Origin: Microbacterium kunmingense
GTDB taxonomy: Bacteria; Actinomycetota; Actinomycetes; Actinomycetales; Microbacteriaceae
Assembly (NCBI RefSeq): GCF_023155745.1
Contig: NZ_JAKNUS010000006.1
Span: 1-64,000 of the forward strand
DNA: 64,000 nt
Direction: 5' to 3'
Part shown: positions 27,032 through 36,253 of the stretch, piece after piece
Numbering within the stretch: the stretch's first letter is position 1
Layout of the letters: each line of letters opens with the position of its first letter
Translations under genes and position numbers: made by a program
The notes under the pieces: model-generated
What the model was told of the DNA's origin: nothing
The model's input: only the letters and a program-made list of their open reading frames with translations
Databases searched by the model: none

Positions 27032-27059
27032 AAAAACCCCCGGATGACCGGGGGTTTTT
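27032..27059. terminator. Bidirectional intrinsic terminator between VIT1-like gene and tRNA-Leu
   Basis: A 12-base-pair stem (27032-27043 with 27048-27059) encloses an ATGA loop, with A5 and T5 at its ends. It serves both the transporter gene on the plus strand and the tRNA on the minus strand. Confidence 0.93.
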
Positions 27060-27066
27060 CTCTCTG

Positions 27067-27151
27067 TGCGCGAGGGGGGACTTGAACCCCCACGCCCTAT
27101 ACGGGCACTAGCACCTCAAGCTAGCGCGTCTACCTATTCCGCCACCCGCGC
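27067..27151 (-). tRNA. tRNA-Leu (GAG anticodon)
   Basis: The minus strand folds into a class II tRNA. The acceptor stem is GCGCGGG with CUCGCGC, one G-U pair. The D-arm follows, then an anticodon stem CTAGC/GCTAG closing loop TTGAGGT with anticodon GAG. A long variable arm has stem GCCC/GGGC. The T-arm GGGGGTTCAAGTCCCCC is standard. The 3' CCA is not encoded. It reads CTC/CTT leucine codons. Confidence 0.96.
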
Positions 27152-27266
27152 ATGGGTGTTTCGGTCGTGCAACCGAGGATCGACATTACCACGTTCACGG
27201 GGTCGCTCGTGCGCAGGGGTGGGGCGGCGTCCACGACGCGCGCGATTCGCCGACACCGCGGACGGG

Positions 27267-27272
27267 TAGGTT
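27267..27272 (+). promoter_or_regulatory. Putative -10 element of the M20 peptidase gene (leaderless)
   Basis: TAGGTT is followed by 7 bases and ATG 27280. No Shine-Dalgarno lies in between. Confidence 0.4.
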
Positions 27273-27279
27273 AGTCCGC

Positions 27280-28581
27280 ATGCCGACGCCCGGATCCGAT
27301 CTCCCCGAAGTCGCCCGCCTCGCCCGAGACCTCATCCGGTTCGACACCACCAACTTCGGCGGCGGCCGATCCCGCGGCGAGCGCGAGGCGGCGGAGTACG
27401 TCGGGGCATTCCTGGAGTCGCTGGGCCTGGAGCCCGAGTACTACGAACCCATCGACCGGCGCACCAACGTGATGGCCCGGGTGCCGGGTCGAAACCCCGA
27501 TCGACCGGCCCTCGTGCTGCACGGACACCTCGACGTCGTCCCGGCGGTGGCGGAGGACTGGAGCGTGGATCCCTTCGCCGGCGAGGTGCGCGACGGCATG
27601 CTCTGGGGACGGGGAGCGGTGGACATGAAGGACATGGACGCGATGATCCTTGCCTCGGTCGCCGACCTGCTCCGCGCGGGAGAGCGACCAGAGCGTGACC
27701 TCGTCCTGGTGTTCTTCGCCGACGAGGAGAACGGCGGCATTGAAGGCTCGCAGCTCGTGGTGCGCGACCGCCCCGAGTGGTTCGCCGGTGCGACCGAGGC
27801 GATCAGCGAGGTCGGCGGATACTCCATCAGCGTCGACGACCGTCGCGCCTACCTGCTGCAGGTGGGGGAGAAGGCACTCGTCTGGATCCGGCTGGTGGCG
27901 CGCGGACGCGCGGCCCACGGCAGCAGCTTCCATCCCGACAACGCCGTCACGCGCCTCGCGGAGGCGGTGGCGGCCCTCGGCCGGACGGCCTGGCCGGTGA
28001 CGCTGACCGACACGACGACGCAGCTGGTCGCCGCCCTCGGAGAGCTCTCCGGTCGCGCGGGCGCCGACCCCGACGAGCTCGCCGGTCACGCGGGGCCGGC
28101 CGCGGGATTCCTTCGCGCGACGCTGCGGACGACGACCAATCCCACGGGGCTGACCGCCGGGTACAAGCACAACGTGATCCCCGATCGTGCCGAGGCGCTC
28201 ATCGACGTCCGGGTGCTTCCGGGCACCGAGGACGCGGCCATCGCCGACATCCGCCGGATCATCGGCGACGACGTCGAGGTGGAGATCGTCCACCGCGACA
28301 TCGGTCTCGAGGTGCCGTTCTCGGGCGACCTCGTCGACGCGATGGTGCGGGCCCTCGGCCAGCATGATCCGGGCACCCCCGTCATCCCGTACCTCATGGG
28401 CGGCGGCACCGACAACAAGGCTCTCGCGGCGCTCGGGATCGCCGGCTACGGATTCGCTCCGCTGCGCCTTCCCGCCGACCTGGATTTCACCGGGATGTTC
28501 CACGGCGTCGACGAGCGCGTGCCGATCGCGGCGCTGGAGTTCGGGCAGCGGGTGCTCACCGATCTCCTGCGCACCTGCTGA
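27280..28581 (+). CDS. M20-family metallopeptidase/deacylase
   Basis: A 433-residue M20/M25/M40 zinc enzyme. Metal ligands and catalytic Asp lie in VLHGHLDVVPA and GRGAVDMKDMDA, and the Glu pair in FADEENGG. The dimerisation lid domain is in the middle, and the last ligand is near GMFHGVDERVP. Such enzymes act as dipeptidases, acetylornithine-type deacetylases or carnosinases, and the substrate is not clear here. All ligands are present. uppP follows after 36 bases, perhaps cotranscribed. Confidence 0.9.
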   Translation: MPTPGSDLPEVARLARDLIRFDTTNFGGGRSRGEREAAEYVGAFLESLGLEPEYYEPIDRRTNVMARVPGRNPDRPALVLHGHLDVVPAVAEDWSVDPFAGEVRDGMLWGRGAVDMKDMDAMILASVADLLRAGERPERDLVLVFFADEENGGIEGSQLVVRDRPEWFAGATEAISEVGGYSISVDDRRAYLLQVGEKALVWIRLVARGRAAHGSSFHPDNAVTRLAEAVAALGRTAWPVTLTDTTTQLVAALGELSGRAGADPDELAGHAGPAAGFLRATLRTTTNPTGLTAGYKHNVIPDRAEALIDVRVLPGTEDAAIADIRRIIGDDVEVEIVHRDIGLEVPFSGDLVDAMVRALGQHDPGTPVIPYLMGGGTDNKALAALGIAGYGFAPLRLPADLDFTGMFHGVDERVPIAALEFGQRVLTDLLRTC

Positions 28582-28617
28582 TCCGCCGGCTCCCTCCCCG
28601 CACACCGAAAGGCGCAC

Positions 28618-29448
28618 ATGCAGCTCATCGAGGCGATCTTCCTCGGCATCGTCCAAGGCCTCACCGAATTCCTCCCGGTCTCCTCCAGCGCGCACCTGCG
28701 CATCGTGGGGGAGTTCCTGCCTTCCGCAGAGGACCCGGGGGCGACCTTCACCGCCATCACCCAGATCGGCACCGAGGCGGCGGTCCTGCTCTATTTCTGG
28801 AAGACCATCGTGCGGATCATCTCCCGATGGGCGCAGTCCCTCGCGGGGCGGGTACCCCGCAACGACCCCGATGCCCGGATGGGCTGGCTGATCATCCTCG
28901 GAACCATCCCGATCGGCGTCCTCGGCTTCCTGCTGCAGGATGTCATCCGCGACACCTTCCGCAACCTGTGGCTCGTGGCGATCGTGCTCATCGTCTTCGG
29001 TCTCCTGCTCGGAGCCGCCGATCGCTGGGGCGCGCGGCGGCGGGAGCTGTCGGATCTGACCTATTCGCACGGCCTCGCCCTCGGCTTCGCCCAGGCACTC
29101 GCCCTCGTGCCGGGGGTGTCGCGCTCCGGGGCAACCACCACGCTCGGGCTCGCCCTCGGGTACACCCGCCCCGCTGCGGCGGAGTACGCGTTCCTCCTCG
29201 CCGTGCCCGCGGTGTTCGGCAGCGGCTTCTACGAGCTCCTGCAGAGCTTCGAGGAGCCCGGCGGCCCCTACAGCCAGCTCGACACGGCGGTCGCGACGAT
29301 CGTGGCCTTCGCCGTGGGGCTCGCGGTCATCGCCTTCCTGATGCGCTACCTCAAGCGGGGCAGCTTCCTGCCCTTCGTCGTCTATCGCGTGGTGCTGGGC
29401 GTCGTGCTCATCGTGCTGCTGTCGGTGGGCGTGCTGCAGCCCTACTGA
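28618..29448 (+). CDS. uppP: Undecaprenyl-diphosphate phosphatase UppP/BacA
   Basis: A 276-residue polytopic membrane phosphatase that recycles undecaprenyl diphosphate for peptidoglycan synthesis. Loss or gain affects bacitracin resistance. Motifs: [19 protein letters not shown] near the N terminus (E-rich and PVSSSAH catalytic motif) and [19 protein letters not shown] near residue 170 (PGxSRSGxT). Length is typical. ATG 28618 starts the conserved region. It is convergent with the PAC2 gene. Confidence 0.96.
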   Translation: MQLIEAIFLGIVQGLTEFLPVSSSAHLRIVGEFLPSAEDPGATFTAITQIGTEAAVLLYFWKTIVRIISRWAQSLAGRVPRNDPDARMGWLIILGTIPIGVLGFLLQDVIRDTFRNLWLVAIVLIVFGLLLGAADRWGARRRELSDLTYSHGLALGFAQALALVPGVSRSGATTTLGLALGYTRPAAAEYAFLLAVPAVFGSGFYELLQSFEEPGGPYSQLDTAVATIVAFAVGLAVIAFLMRYLKRGSFLPFVVYRVVLGVVLIVLLSVGVLQPY

Positions 29449-29466
29449 CCTCCGACGCTCCGTGGC

Positions 29467-30333
29467 TCACGACCGACGCGGATCATCCCGTCCGGGCTTG
29501 GTCGGTCCGTCGCCTCGACGACGCAGGTACCGCTCGAACTCCTGCGCGATGGCGTCGCCGGAGGCTTCCGGCGAGTCCCATGTGTCGCGCGTGCGCTCGA
29601 GCTGCCGGATGTACTCGGTCATCTCCTCGTCGTCCGCCGCCGCCGCATCGATCGACGCCTCCCACGCCGCAGCCTCGGTGGACAGGTCGCCTCTCGGGAC
29701 CTCGGCGCCGGTGAGATCCTCCAGCCGGTCCAGGAGCGCCAGAGTCGCCTTCGGCGAGGGCGTGTGCCCCGCAACGTAGTGGGGGACACTCGCCCACAGG
29801 CTCGCCGTCGGGATACCGGCGGTCTCGGCGGCGTGAGCCAGGACGCTGAGGATTCCCACCGGTCCCTCGTACGTGCTCTTCTCCAGGTCGAGGCTCTGGC
29901 GGAGCGTCTCATTGTCGCTGCCGGCGAAGACCGAGATCGGACGCGTGTGCGGGACATCCGACATCATCGAGCCGAGCGCGATGAATCCTGAGATGTCCTC
30001 TCGGAGGGCGGCGTCGATGATCTCCGAGGCGAACGCCTGCCACGCCCGTGCCGGTTCGACCCCCGTGAGGAGCCACAGCTGCGTGCCGCGGGTGCGCCGG
30101 GTCGGACGAAGCAGAACCGTGTCGGGCCAGGAGAGCTTCCGCCGCCCCTCGCCGTCGATCGAGACCTGAGGTCGGGTGTACTGGTAGTCGAAGTACAGCT
30201 CGGGGTCGACGGAGAAGACGGGTTCGTAACCGTCGGCGCCGCGGATCTGCGCCAGCGCCGACGACGCGGCCTCTCCCGCGTCGTTCCAGCCGTCGAACGC
30301 CGCGACGATCACCCTGCGTCCCAGACCCTCCAC
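29467..30333 (-). CDS. PAC2-family (proteasome assembly chaperone 2-like) protein
   Basis: A 288-residue PAC2-superfamily protein, with VIVAAFDGWNDAGEAAS at the N terminus and GIPTASLWASVPHYV in the middle. The family is named for a eukaryotic proteasome assembly factor, but its bacterial function is unknown. It is widespread in actinobacteria, often near trmI and proteasome genes. GTG 30333 is supported by AGGGAGGT a few bases upstream. It is divergent from the HAD gene. Confidence 0.85.
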   Translation of the reverse strand: MEGLGRRVIVAAFDGWNDAGEAASSALAQIRGADGYEPVFSVDPELYFDYQYTRPQVSIDGEGRRKLSWPDTVLLRPTRRTRGTQLWLLTGVEPARAWQAFASEIIDAALREDISGFIALGSMMSDVPHTRPISVFAGSDNETLRQSLDLEKSTYEGPVGILSVLAHAAETAGIPTASLWASVPHYVAGHTPSPKATLALLDRLEDLTGAEVPRGDLSTEAAAWEASIDAAAADDEEMTEYIRQLERTRDTWDSPEASGDAIAQEFERYLRRRGDGPTKPGRDDPRRS

Positions 30334-30407
30334 AGGACCTCCCTCGGCCCGCCGGCGCGGGTTGCTACCCAGGATAGGCGCCGTGCGGCGCGCGCGGGGG
30401 CGCCGGG

Positions 30408-30413
30408 TAGCCT
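30408..30413 (+). promoter_or_regulatory. Putative -10 element of the HAD gene (leaderless)
   Basis: TAGCCT is followed by 6 bases and the GTG at 30420. It may drive the HAD-trmI unit. Confidence 0.4.
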
Positions 30414-30419
30414 TGACCG

Positions 30420-32092
<1,673 letters not shown>

Positions 32093-32101
32093 ACTAGCCG
32101 G

Positions 32102-33058
32102 GTGCGAAAACTCCCCGCTCTGCTCGCCGTCGTCGGCCTGTCCGCACTGACCCTGGTCGGGTGCACCACCGCCCCGGCCGCGGGATGCGACCGACCCGCG
32201 TCCTCCGGATCTTCTCTCGACGACCTCGTCACCGTCGACGGCGGCGTGGGAAGCGCCCCCGACGTGGAGCTGTACACGCCCTTCCAGGTCCGCTCCACCT
32301 CCCACACCGACCTCGAGGCCGGCGACGGAACGGCGCTGACCACCACCGAGCAGGCTGCCCTGCTGGATGTCACGATCGTCAGCGGCGAGACCGGCGAAGT
32401 GCTCATCCAGACCCCGTACGACGACGACATCGCCCGCGTGGCGCCGATGTCACAGTGGTACACCCCCATCCCGGCCCTGGAGGGCGCGCTGGAGTGCGCG
32501 ACGGAGGGGTCGCGCGTGGTCGTCGGCCTCGCGCCCGGCGACATCCTGCCGGAGGCGGCGGCCAGCATCGGCCTGGCCGAGGACGAGTCGGCCGTGGCCG
32601 TCATCGACGTCCGCAAGGCGTATCTTCCCCGGGCCGCAGGCGCGCTGCAGTTCAACGCCGGCTTCAACCTCCCCTCCGTCGTGCGCGCCGCCGACGGCAC
32701 GCCCGGCGTGATCGTTCCCGACGCCGCCCCGCCCCGCGACCTCGTCGTCGAGACGCTCATCCGCGGCGACGGGCCCGAGGTGACCGGCGACGTCCCGGTG
32801 CGCGTGGCGTACACGGGTGTGCTCTGGGACGACAAGACGGTGTTCGACTCGTCCTGGGGTGAGGCTCCCGTCTCGTTCGACCTCGAGGCGGTCGTCCCCG
32901 GCTTCGCCGCGGGCCTGGAGGGCCAGACGGTCGGGTCTCAGGTGATGATCGTCGTGCCGCCGGACCAGGGCTACGGGGACGAAGGGCAGGGCAGCATCCC
33001 CGGCGGAGCGACGCTGGTCTTCGTCGTCGACATCCTGGGCCTGGACGAGGTCTCCTGA
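32102..33058 (+). CDS. FKBP-type peptidyl-prolyl isomerase lipoprotein
   Basis: A 318-residue exported protein. The signal peptide MRKLPALLAVVGLSALTLVG precedes the lipobox Cys at 21. The C-terminal FKBP domain (about 215-316) has VRVAYTGVLWDDKTVFDSSW, VVPGFAAGLEGQTVG and PPDQGYG. The preceding region (about 65-195) looks like a degenerate second FKBP domain. It should assist folding of extracytoplasmic proteins. GTG 32102 lies 6 bases after TAAACT (32090-32095), indicating leaderless initiation although trmI ends just upstream. Confidence 0.88.
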   Translation: MRKLPALLAVVGLSALTLVGCTTAPAAGCDRPASSGSSLDDLVTVDGGVGSAPDVELYTPFQVRSTSHTDLEAGDGTALTTTEQAALLDVTIVSGETGEVLIQTPYDDDIARVAPMSQWYTPIPALEGALECATEGSRVVVGLAPGDILPEAAASIGLAEDESAVAVIDVRKAYLPRAAGALQFNAGFNLPSVVRAADGTPGVIVPDAAPPRDLVVETLIRGDGPEVTGDVPVRVAYTGVLWDDKTVFDSSWGEAPVSFDLEAVVPGFAAGLEGQTVGSQVMIVVPPDQGYGDEGQGSIPGGATLVFVVDILGLDEVS

Positions 33059-33093
33059 CCGACACGTCTTCCGGACCATCGCCCTCCCCGGCC

Positions 33094-33099
33094 TAGGAT
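33094..33099 (+). promoter_or_regulatory. Putative -10 element of pafB (leaderless)
   Basis: TAGGAT is followed by 6 bases and the GTG at 33106, suggesting that pafBC has its own promoter. Confidence 0.4.
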
Positions 33100-33105
33100 G
33101 AGGGG

Positions 33106-34113
33106 GTGCCGGCGAACACCCCTACGAAGAATCCGCCGGAGGAGCGCCTGGTGAACCTCGTGGTCGCCCTCATGGCCACCGAGCAGGGACTGACGAAGGA
33201 CACCATCCTCCGGTCCGTTTCGGGTTATCGCGAGCACACCGAGTCCGGTGCATCCAAGGATGCGCTGGAGAAGATGTTCGAACGCGACAAGGAGAATCTG
33301 CGGGGTCTCGGCGTCCCGATCGAGACCATCGGCGACTTCGCCGATCCCGACGATCTGCGCGACGCGCGCTACCGCGTGCCGAAGTCGGAGTACGCGCTGC
33401 CCGAGGACATCGTCTTCACCCCCGCCGAGCTGGCGCTGCTGAACCTGGCGGGCGAGGTGTGGAGCGAGGGATCCCTGTCGGCCGAGGCGCGGAGCGGTCT
33501 GCGCAAGATCCGCGCTCTCGGGATCGACGTCGACGAACCGATCATCGGATACTCGCCGCGCATCAGCGCCCGCGAGCCCTCCTTCCCCGTGCTCCAGCGC
33601 GCCGTCGAGCAGAGCCGTGTCGTCACCTTCCCCTACCTGCGTCCGGGCGACGACAGCGAGCGTCTGCGACGGATCCGGCCCCTGGCCCTCATCGAGTACG
33701 AGGCCCGCTGGCACGTCTTCGGTCACGACCTCAATCTCGACGCCGATCGCACGTTCCTGCTCAGCCGCATCGTCGGCAACGTCTCCGTCACCCGTGACAC
33801 CTTCGACCCGGCGCTGCGCGACGGTGCGGGGGAGCGGGCGCTCTCCGAGCTCGAGGATCTCGCCGAACGTCAACTCGCCCATCTCGAGGTGGACCCCGGA
33901 ACCGAGGCGGCGCTGCGTCTGGCGCGTCGTGGCCGCGCGGCCGACCAGGGCATCCACGTGCCCTACGTCGACGCGCACGTGTTCGCCGACGAACTGGCCT
34001 CCTACGGGCCCGAGGTGCGGGTGGTCGCCCCCGAGACGCTTCGCGCCCTCGTCATCACCCGGCTCCGCGCGGCCCTCGCCCGTCACGACGGCGCGTCGGG
34101 GGGCTCGTCGTGA
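33106..34113 (+). CDS. pafB: WYL-domain transcriptional regulator PafB
   Basis: A 335-residue regulator. An N-terminal winged helix (LVNLVVALMATEQGLTKDTI) is followed by a WYL domain (FPYLRPGDDSERLRRIRPLALIEYEARWHVFGHDL) and a WCX extension. With PafC it forms the PafBC activator that runs the RecA-independent DNA-damage response in mycobacteria. It is usually encoded beside pafA of the Pup-proteasome system. Here that partner is absent from the locus. It overlaps pafC by 4 bases. Confidence 0.92.
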   Translation: MPANTPTKNPPEERLVNLVVALMATEQGLTKDTILRSVSGYREHTESGASKDALEKMFERDKENLRGLGVPIETIGDFADPDDLRDARYRVPKSEYALPEDIVFTPAELALLNLAGEVWSEGSLSAEARSGLRKIRALGIDVDEPIIGYSPRISAREPSFPVLQRAVEQSRVVTFPYLRPGDDSERLRRIRPLALIEYEARWHVFGHDLNLDADRTFLLSRIVGNVSVTRDTFDPALRDGAGERALSELEDLAERQLAHLEVDPGTEAALRLARRGRAADQGIHVPYVDAHVFADELASYGPEVRVVAPETLRALVITRLRAALARHDGASGGSS

Positions 34114-35108
34114 GCGCGCGACGTCCCCTGGTCGCCACCGATCGGGCCGCCCTCATCCTGCAGCTCGTGCCGTACCTCATCAGCAAGGGCGAGGTGTCGA
34201 TCGCCGAGGCGGCGAGGGAGTTCGAGGTCACGCCTGACGAGATGCGCGAGATGGTGCAGAAGCTCACGGTCATCGGTCTTCCCGGTGAGCGCGGGTACTG
34301 GCAGATGGCCAACGACCTGTTCGACATCGACTGGGACCTTCTGGACACGCAGGACCTCATCGCCATCACCCACTCGGTCGGCCTCGAACGGTCTCCACGA
34401 CTGACCGCCCGCGAGGTCGCTGCCCTTCTCGCGGGGCTCCAGCTGGCGCGCACCATCCCGGGGGTCGGTGACAGCGCGATCTACAGCGGCCTGCTCGCCA
34501 AACTCTCCCAGGGCGCGTCGGCCAAGCCCGCCGATGTCATCGTCGCACCGAGCCCGGTGGACGATGTGCGCGAAGCCGTCGCGATCGCGCTGCGCGAGCG
34601 CGTCGCCGTCACCTTCACCTACAAGGCGCCGGAAGCCGAGCCCACCGCACGCACGGTGGACCCCGTCAAGGTCCACATCGCCGACGGCCAGTGGTATCTG
34701 CAGGGGTGGTGCCACCTGCGCCAGGCGATGCGCACGTTCCACCTCGACCGCGTCAGCGATCTGCGGGTCACCGAGATCCCCAGCACCCACAGCGAAGACG
34801 CCGCGCCCGGCTGGTTCGATCCGTCGGACGGCGGGGGAGAGGTCATCGTCGACGTGCGCTACCGCGCCTCGCTGGCGCCGCTGCTGGGCGACTACCTCGA
34901 TCGCGCGAGCGTCGTGCGCGACGGAGACGACGCGGTCGCCACTCTGCGCGTCGCGGACGAGACCACACTGCGCCGCCTCGCGGCCCGTCGCGGCGGCCTC
35001 GTCGAGATCGTCTCACCCGACGGGGCCCGCCGTGCTGCCGCCGAATGGGCCCGCGCGGGACTCGCTCAGTACACCGAACGCGCCGATGAGGCACCGGCCG
35101 GTTCGTAG
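34110..35108 (+). CDS. pafC: WYL-domain transcriptional regulator PafC
   Basis: A 332-residue partner of PafB with the same layout: N-terminal helix-turn-helix (LILQLVPYLISKGEVSIAEA), central WYL core (VAVTFTYKAPEAEPTARTVD then HIADGQWYLQGWCHL) and WCX domain. The WYL domain is thought to sense a damage-linked nucleic acid signal. GTG start overlaps the pafB stop (GTGA), so the two subunits are translated together. Confidence 0.92.
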   Translation: MSARRPLVATDRAALILQLVPYLISKGEVSIAEAAREFEVTPDEMREMVQKLTVIGLPGERGYWQMANDLFDIDWDLLDTQDLIAITHSVGLERSPRLTAREVAALLAGLQLARTIPGVGDSAIYSGLLAKLSQGASAKPADVIVAPSPVDDVREAVAIALRERVAVTFTYKAPEAEPTARTVDPVKVHIADGQWYLQGWCHLRQAMRTFHLDRVSDLRVTEIPSTHSEDAAPGWFDPSDGGGEVIVDVRYRASLAPLLGDYLDRASVVRDGDDAVATLRVADETTLRRLAARRGGLVEIVSPDGARRAAAEWARAGLAQYTERADEAPAGS

Positions 35109-35119
35109 AGACCGCGGGT

Positions 35120-35125
35120 TAGACT
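35120..35125 (+). promoter_or_regulatory. Putative -10 element of tatAC
   Basis: TAGACT lies 32 bases before the tatA GTG, in the 49-base gap after pafC. It suggests a separate promoter for tatA-tatC. Confidence 0.35.
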
Positions 35126-35157
35126 GGGATTCCTGACCCCTAGCGACGGAGCCCATC

Positions 35158-35409
35158 GTGTTCCAAAACCTCACCGGCTGGCACTTCCTCGTCGTGCTCC
35201 TGGTCATCCTCCTGCTGTTCGGGGCGGCCAAGCTCCCGGCCCTCGCCAAGAGCGTCGGTCAGTCCGCCCGCGTCTTCAAGGGCGAGATGAAGGCGATGAA
35301 GGAAGAGGATGCCCCTTCGGGCGACACCACGTCGTCGACGGCCTCGTCCACCACGCCGCCCGCCGCGTCGCGCGACGCGTCTCCGGGCAGGTCGTCCGAA
35401 ACGACCTGA
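35158..35409 (+). CDS. tatA: Sec-independent protein translocase TatA
   Basis: An 83-residue TatA. A short N-terminal membrane helix (HFLVVLLVILLLFG) is followed by the FG-A-KLPALAKSVGQ hinge and amphipathic helix, then an acidic and Ser/Thr-rich tail. It oligomerises to form the pore of the twin-arginine translocon with TatC. No TatB gene is in the window. The Tat substrate at 12024-13769 would depend on it. Confidence 0.94.
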   Translation: MFQNLTGWHFLVVLLVILLLFGAAKLPALAKSVGQSARVFKGEMKAMKEEDAPSGDTTSSTASSTTPPAASRDASPGRSSETT

Positions 35410-35415
35410 TCGGCC

Positions 35416-36231
35416 GTGGCCACGGCCGAACGCGCACGCATCGACGACAGCGAACCCCGGCGCGACCGCCGCATGTCGCTCGGCGCGCACATCTTGGAGT
35501 TGCGCAAGCGGCTCATGATCGCGGTTCTCGCCCTCATCGTCGGGATGGTGGTGGCCTTCTTCATCACCGACCCGGTCATCCGTCTCATCACCCTCCCGAT
35601 CCAGCAGGTCGCCGAGTCCCGGGGGGAGGAAGCGGCAGTCGAGCTGATGTTCACCACGGTGACCTCCGCCTTCGATCTCCGTCTCCGGATGTCCTTCGCG
35701 ATCGGACTTCTGATCTCCGCACCGATCTGGCTGTGGCAGATCTGGGCGTTCATCATGCCCGGGCTCACGCGCAAGGAAGTCCGTTACACCATCGGCTTCG
35801 TCGCCGCCGCCGTTCCGCTGTTCTTCGCCGGAACCTACGTCGGCCTGCTGATCATGCCGCACATCGTCGAGCTGATGGCGACCTTCGTGCCCGAGGGGGC
35901 GGCATCGTTCTTCGACGCGACCTACTATTACGACTTCGTCTTCAAGCTCCTCATCATCGTGGGCATCTCCTTCGTCCTCCCGGTCTTCCTCGTGGCGCTG
36001 AACCTCGCGGGCGTCATGAGCGGACGTGCGATCCTGAAGGGCTGGCGCGTCGCGGTGCTCGTCGCGACGATCTTCGCCGCGCTGGCGACCCCCGCCGCCG
36101 ACGTGGTCAGCATGCTGCTGCTGGCGGGCATCCTCGTCGTCCTCTTCTTCGCCGCCGCGGGGCTGTCCCTCCTCTTCGACCGCCGTCGCTCCCGTCGCGA
36201 CGCCGCGCTTCTTCCGCCCGGGGCCGCCTGA
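35416..36231 (+). CDS. tatC: Sec-independent protein translocase TatC
   Basis: A 271-residue polytopic membrane protein with six hydrophobic helices. Seen: MSLGAHILELRKRLMIAVLAL, the conserved loop APIWLWQIWAFIMPGLTRKE, and FDATYYYDFVFKLLI. TatC recognises twin-arginine signals. It lies 6 bases after tatA and before helY, the standard actinobacterial order. The cytoplasmic C-terminal tail is Arg-rich. Confidence 0.95.
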   Translation: MATAERARIDDSEPRRDRRMSLGAHILELRKRLMIAVLALIVGMVVAFFITDPVIRLITLPIQQVAESRGEEAAVELMFTTVTSAFDLRLRMSFAIGLLISAPIWLWQIWAFIMPGLTRKEVRYTIGFVAAAVPLFFAGTYVGLLIMPHIVELMATFVPEGAASFFDATYYYDFVFKLLIIVGISFVLPVFLVALNLAGVMSGRAILKGWRVAVLVATIFAALATPAADVVSMLLLAGILVVLFFAAAGLSLLFDRRRSRRDAALLPPGAA

Positions 36232-36253
36232 TGACACCGCCCGGGGCCGGCCG

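Noticed and set aside
27066..27269. Short plus-strand frame beginning MREGGLEPPRP
   Set aside because: This is the familiar false translation across the complement of a tRNA gene (tRNA-Leu at 27067-27151).
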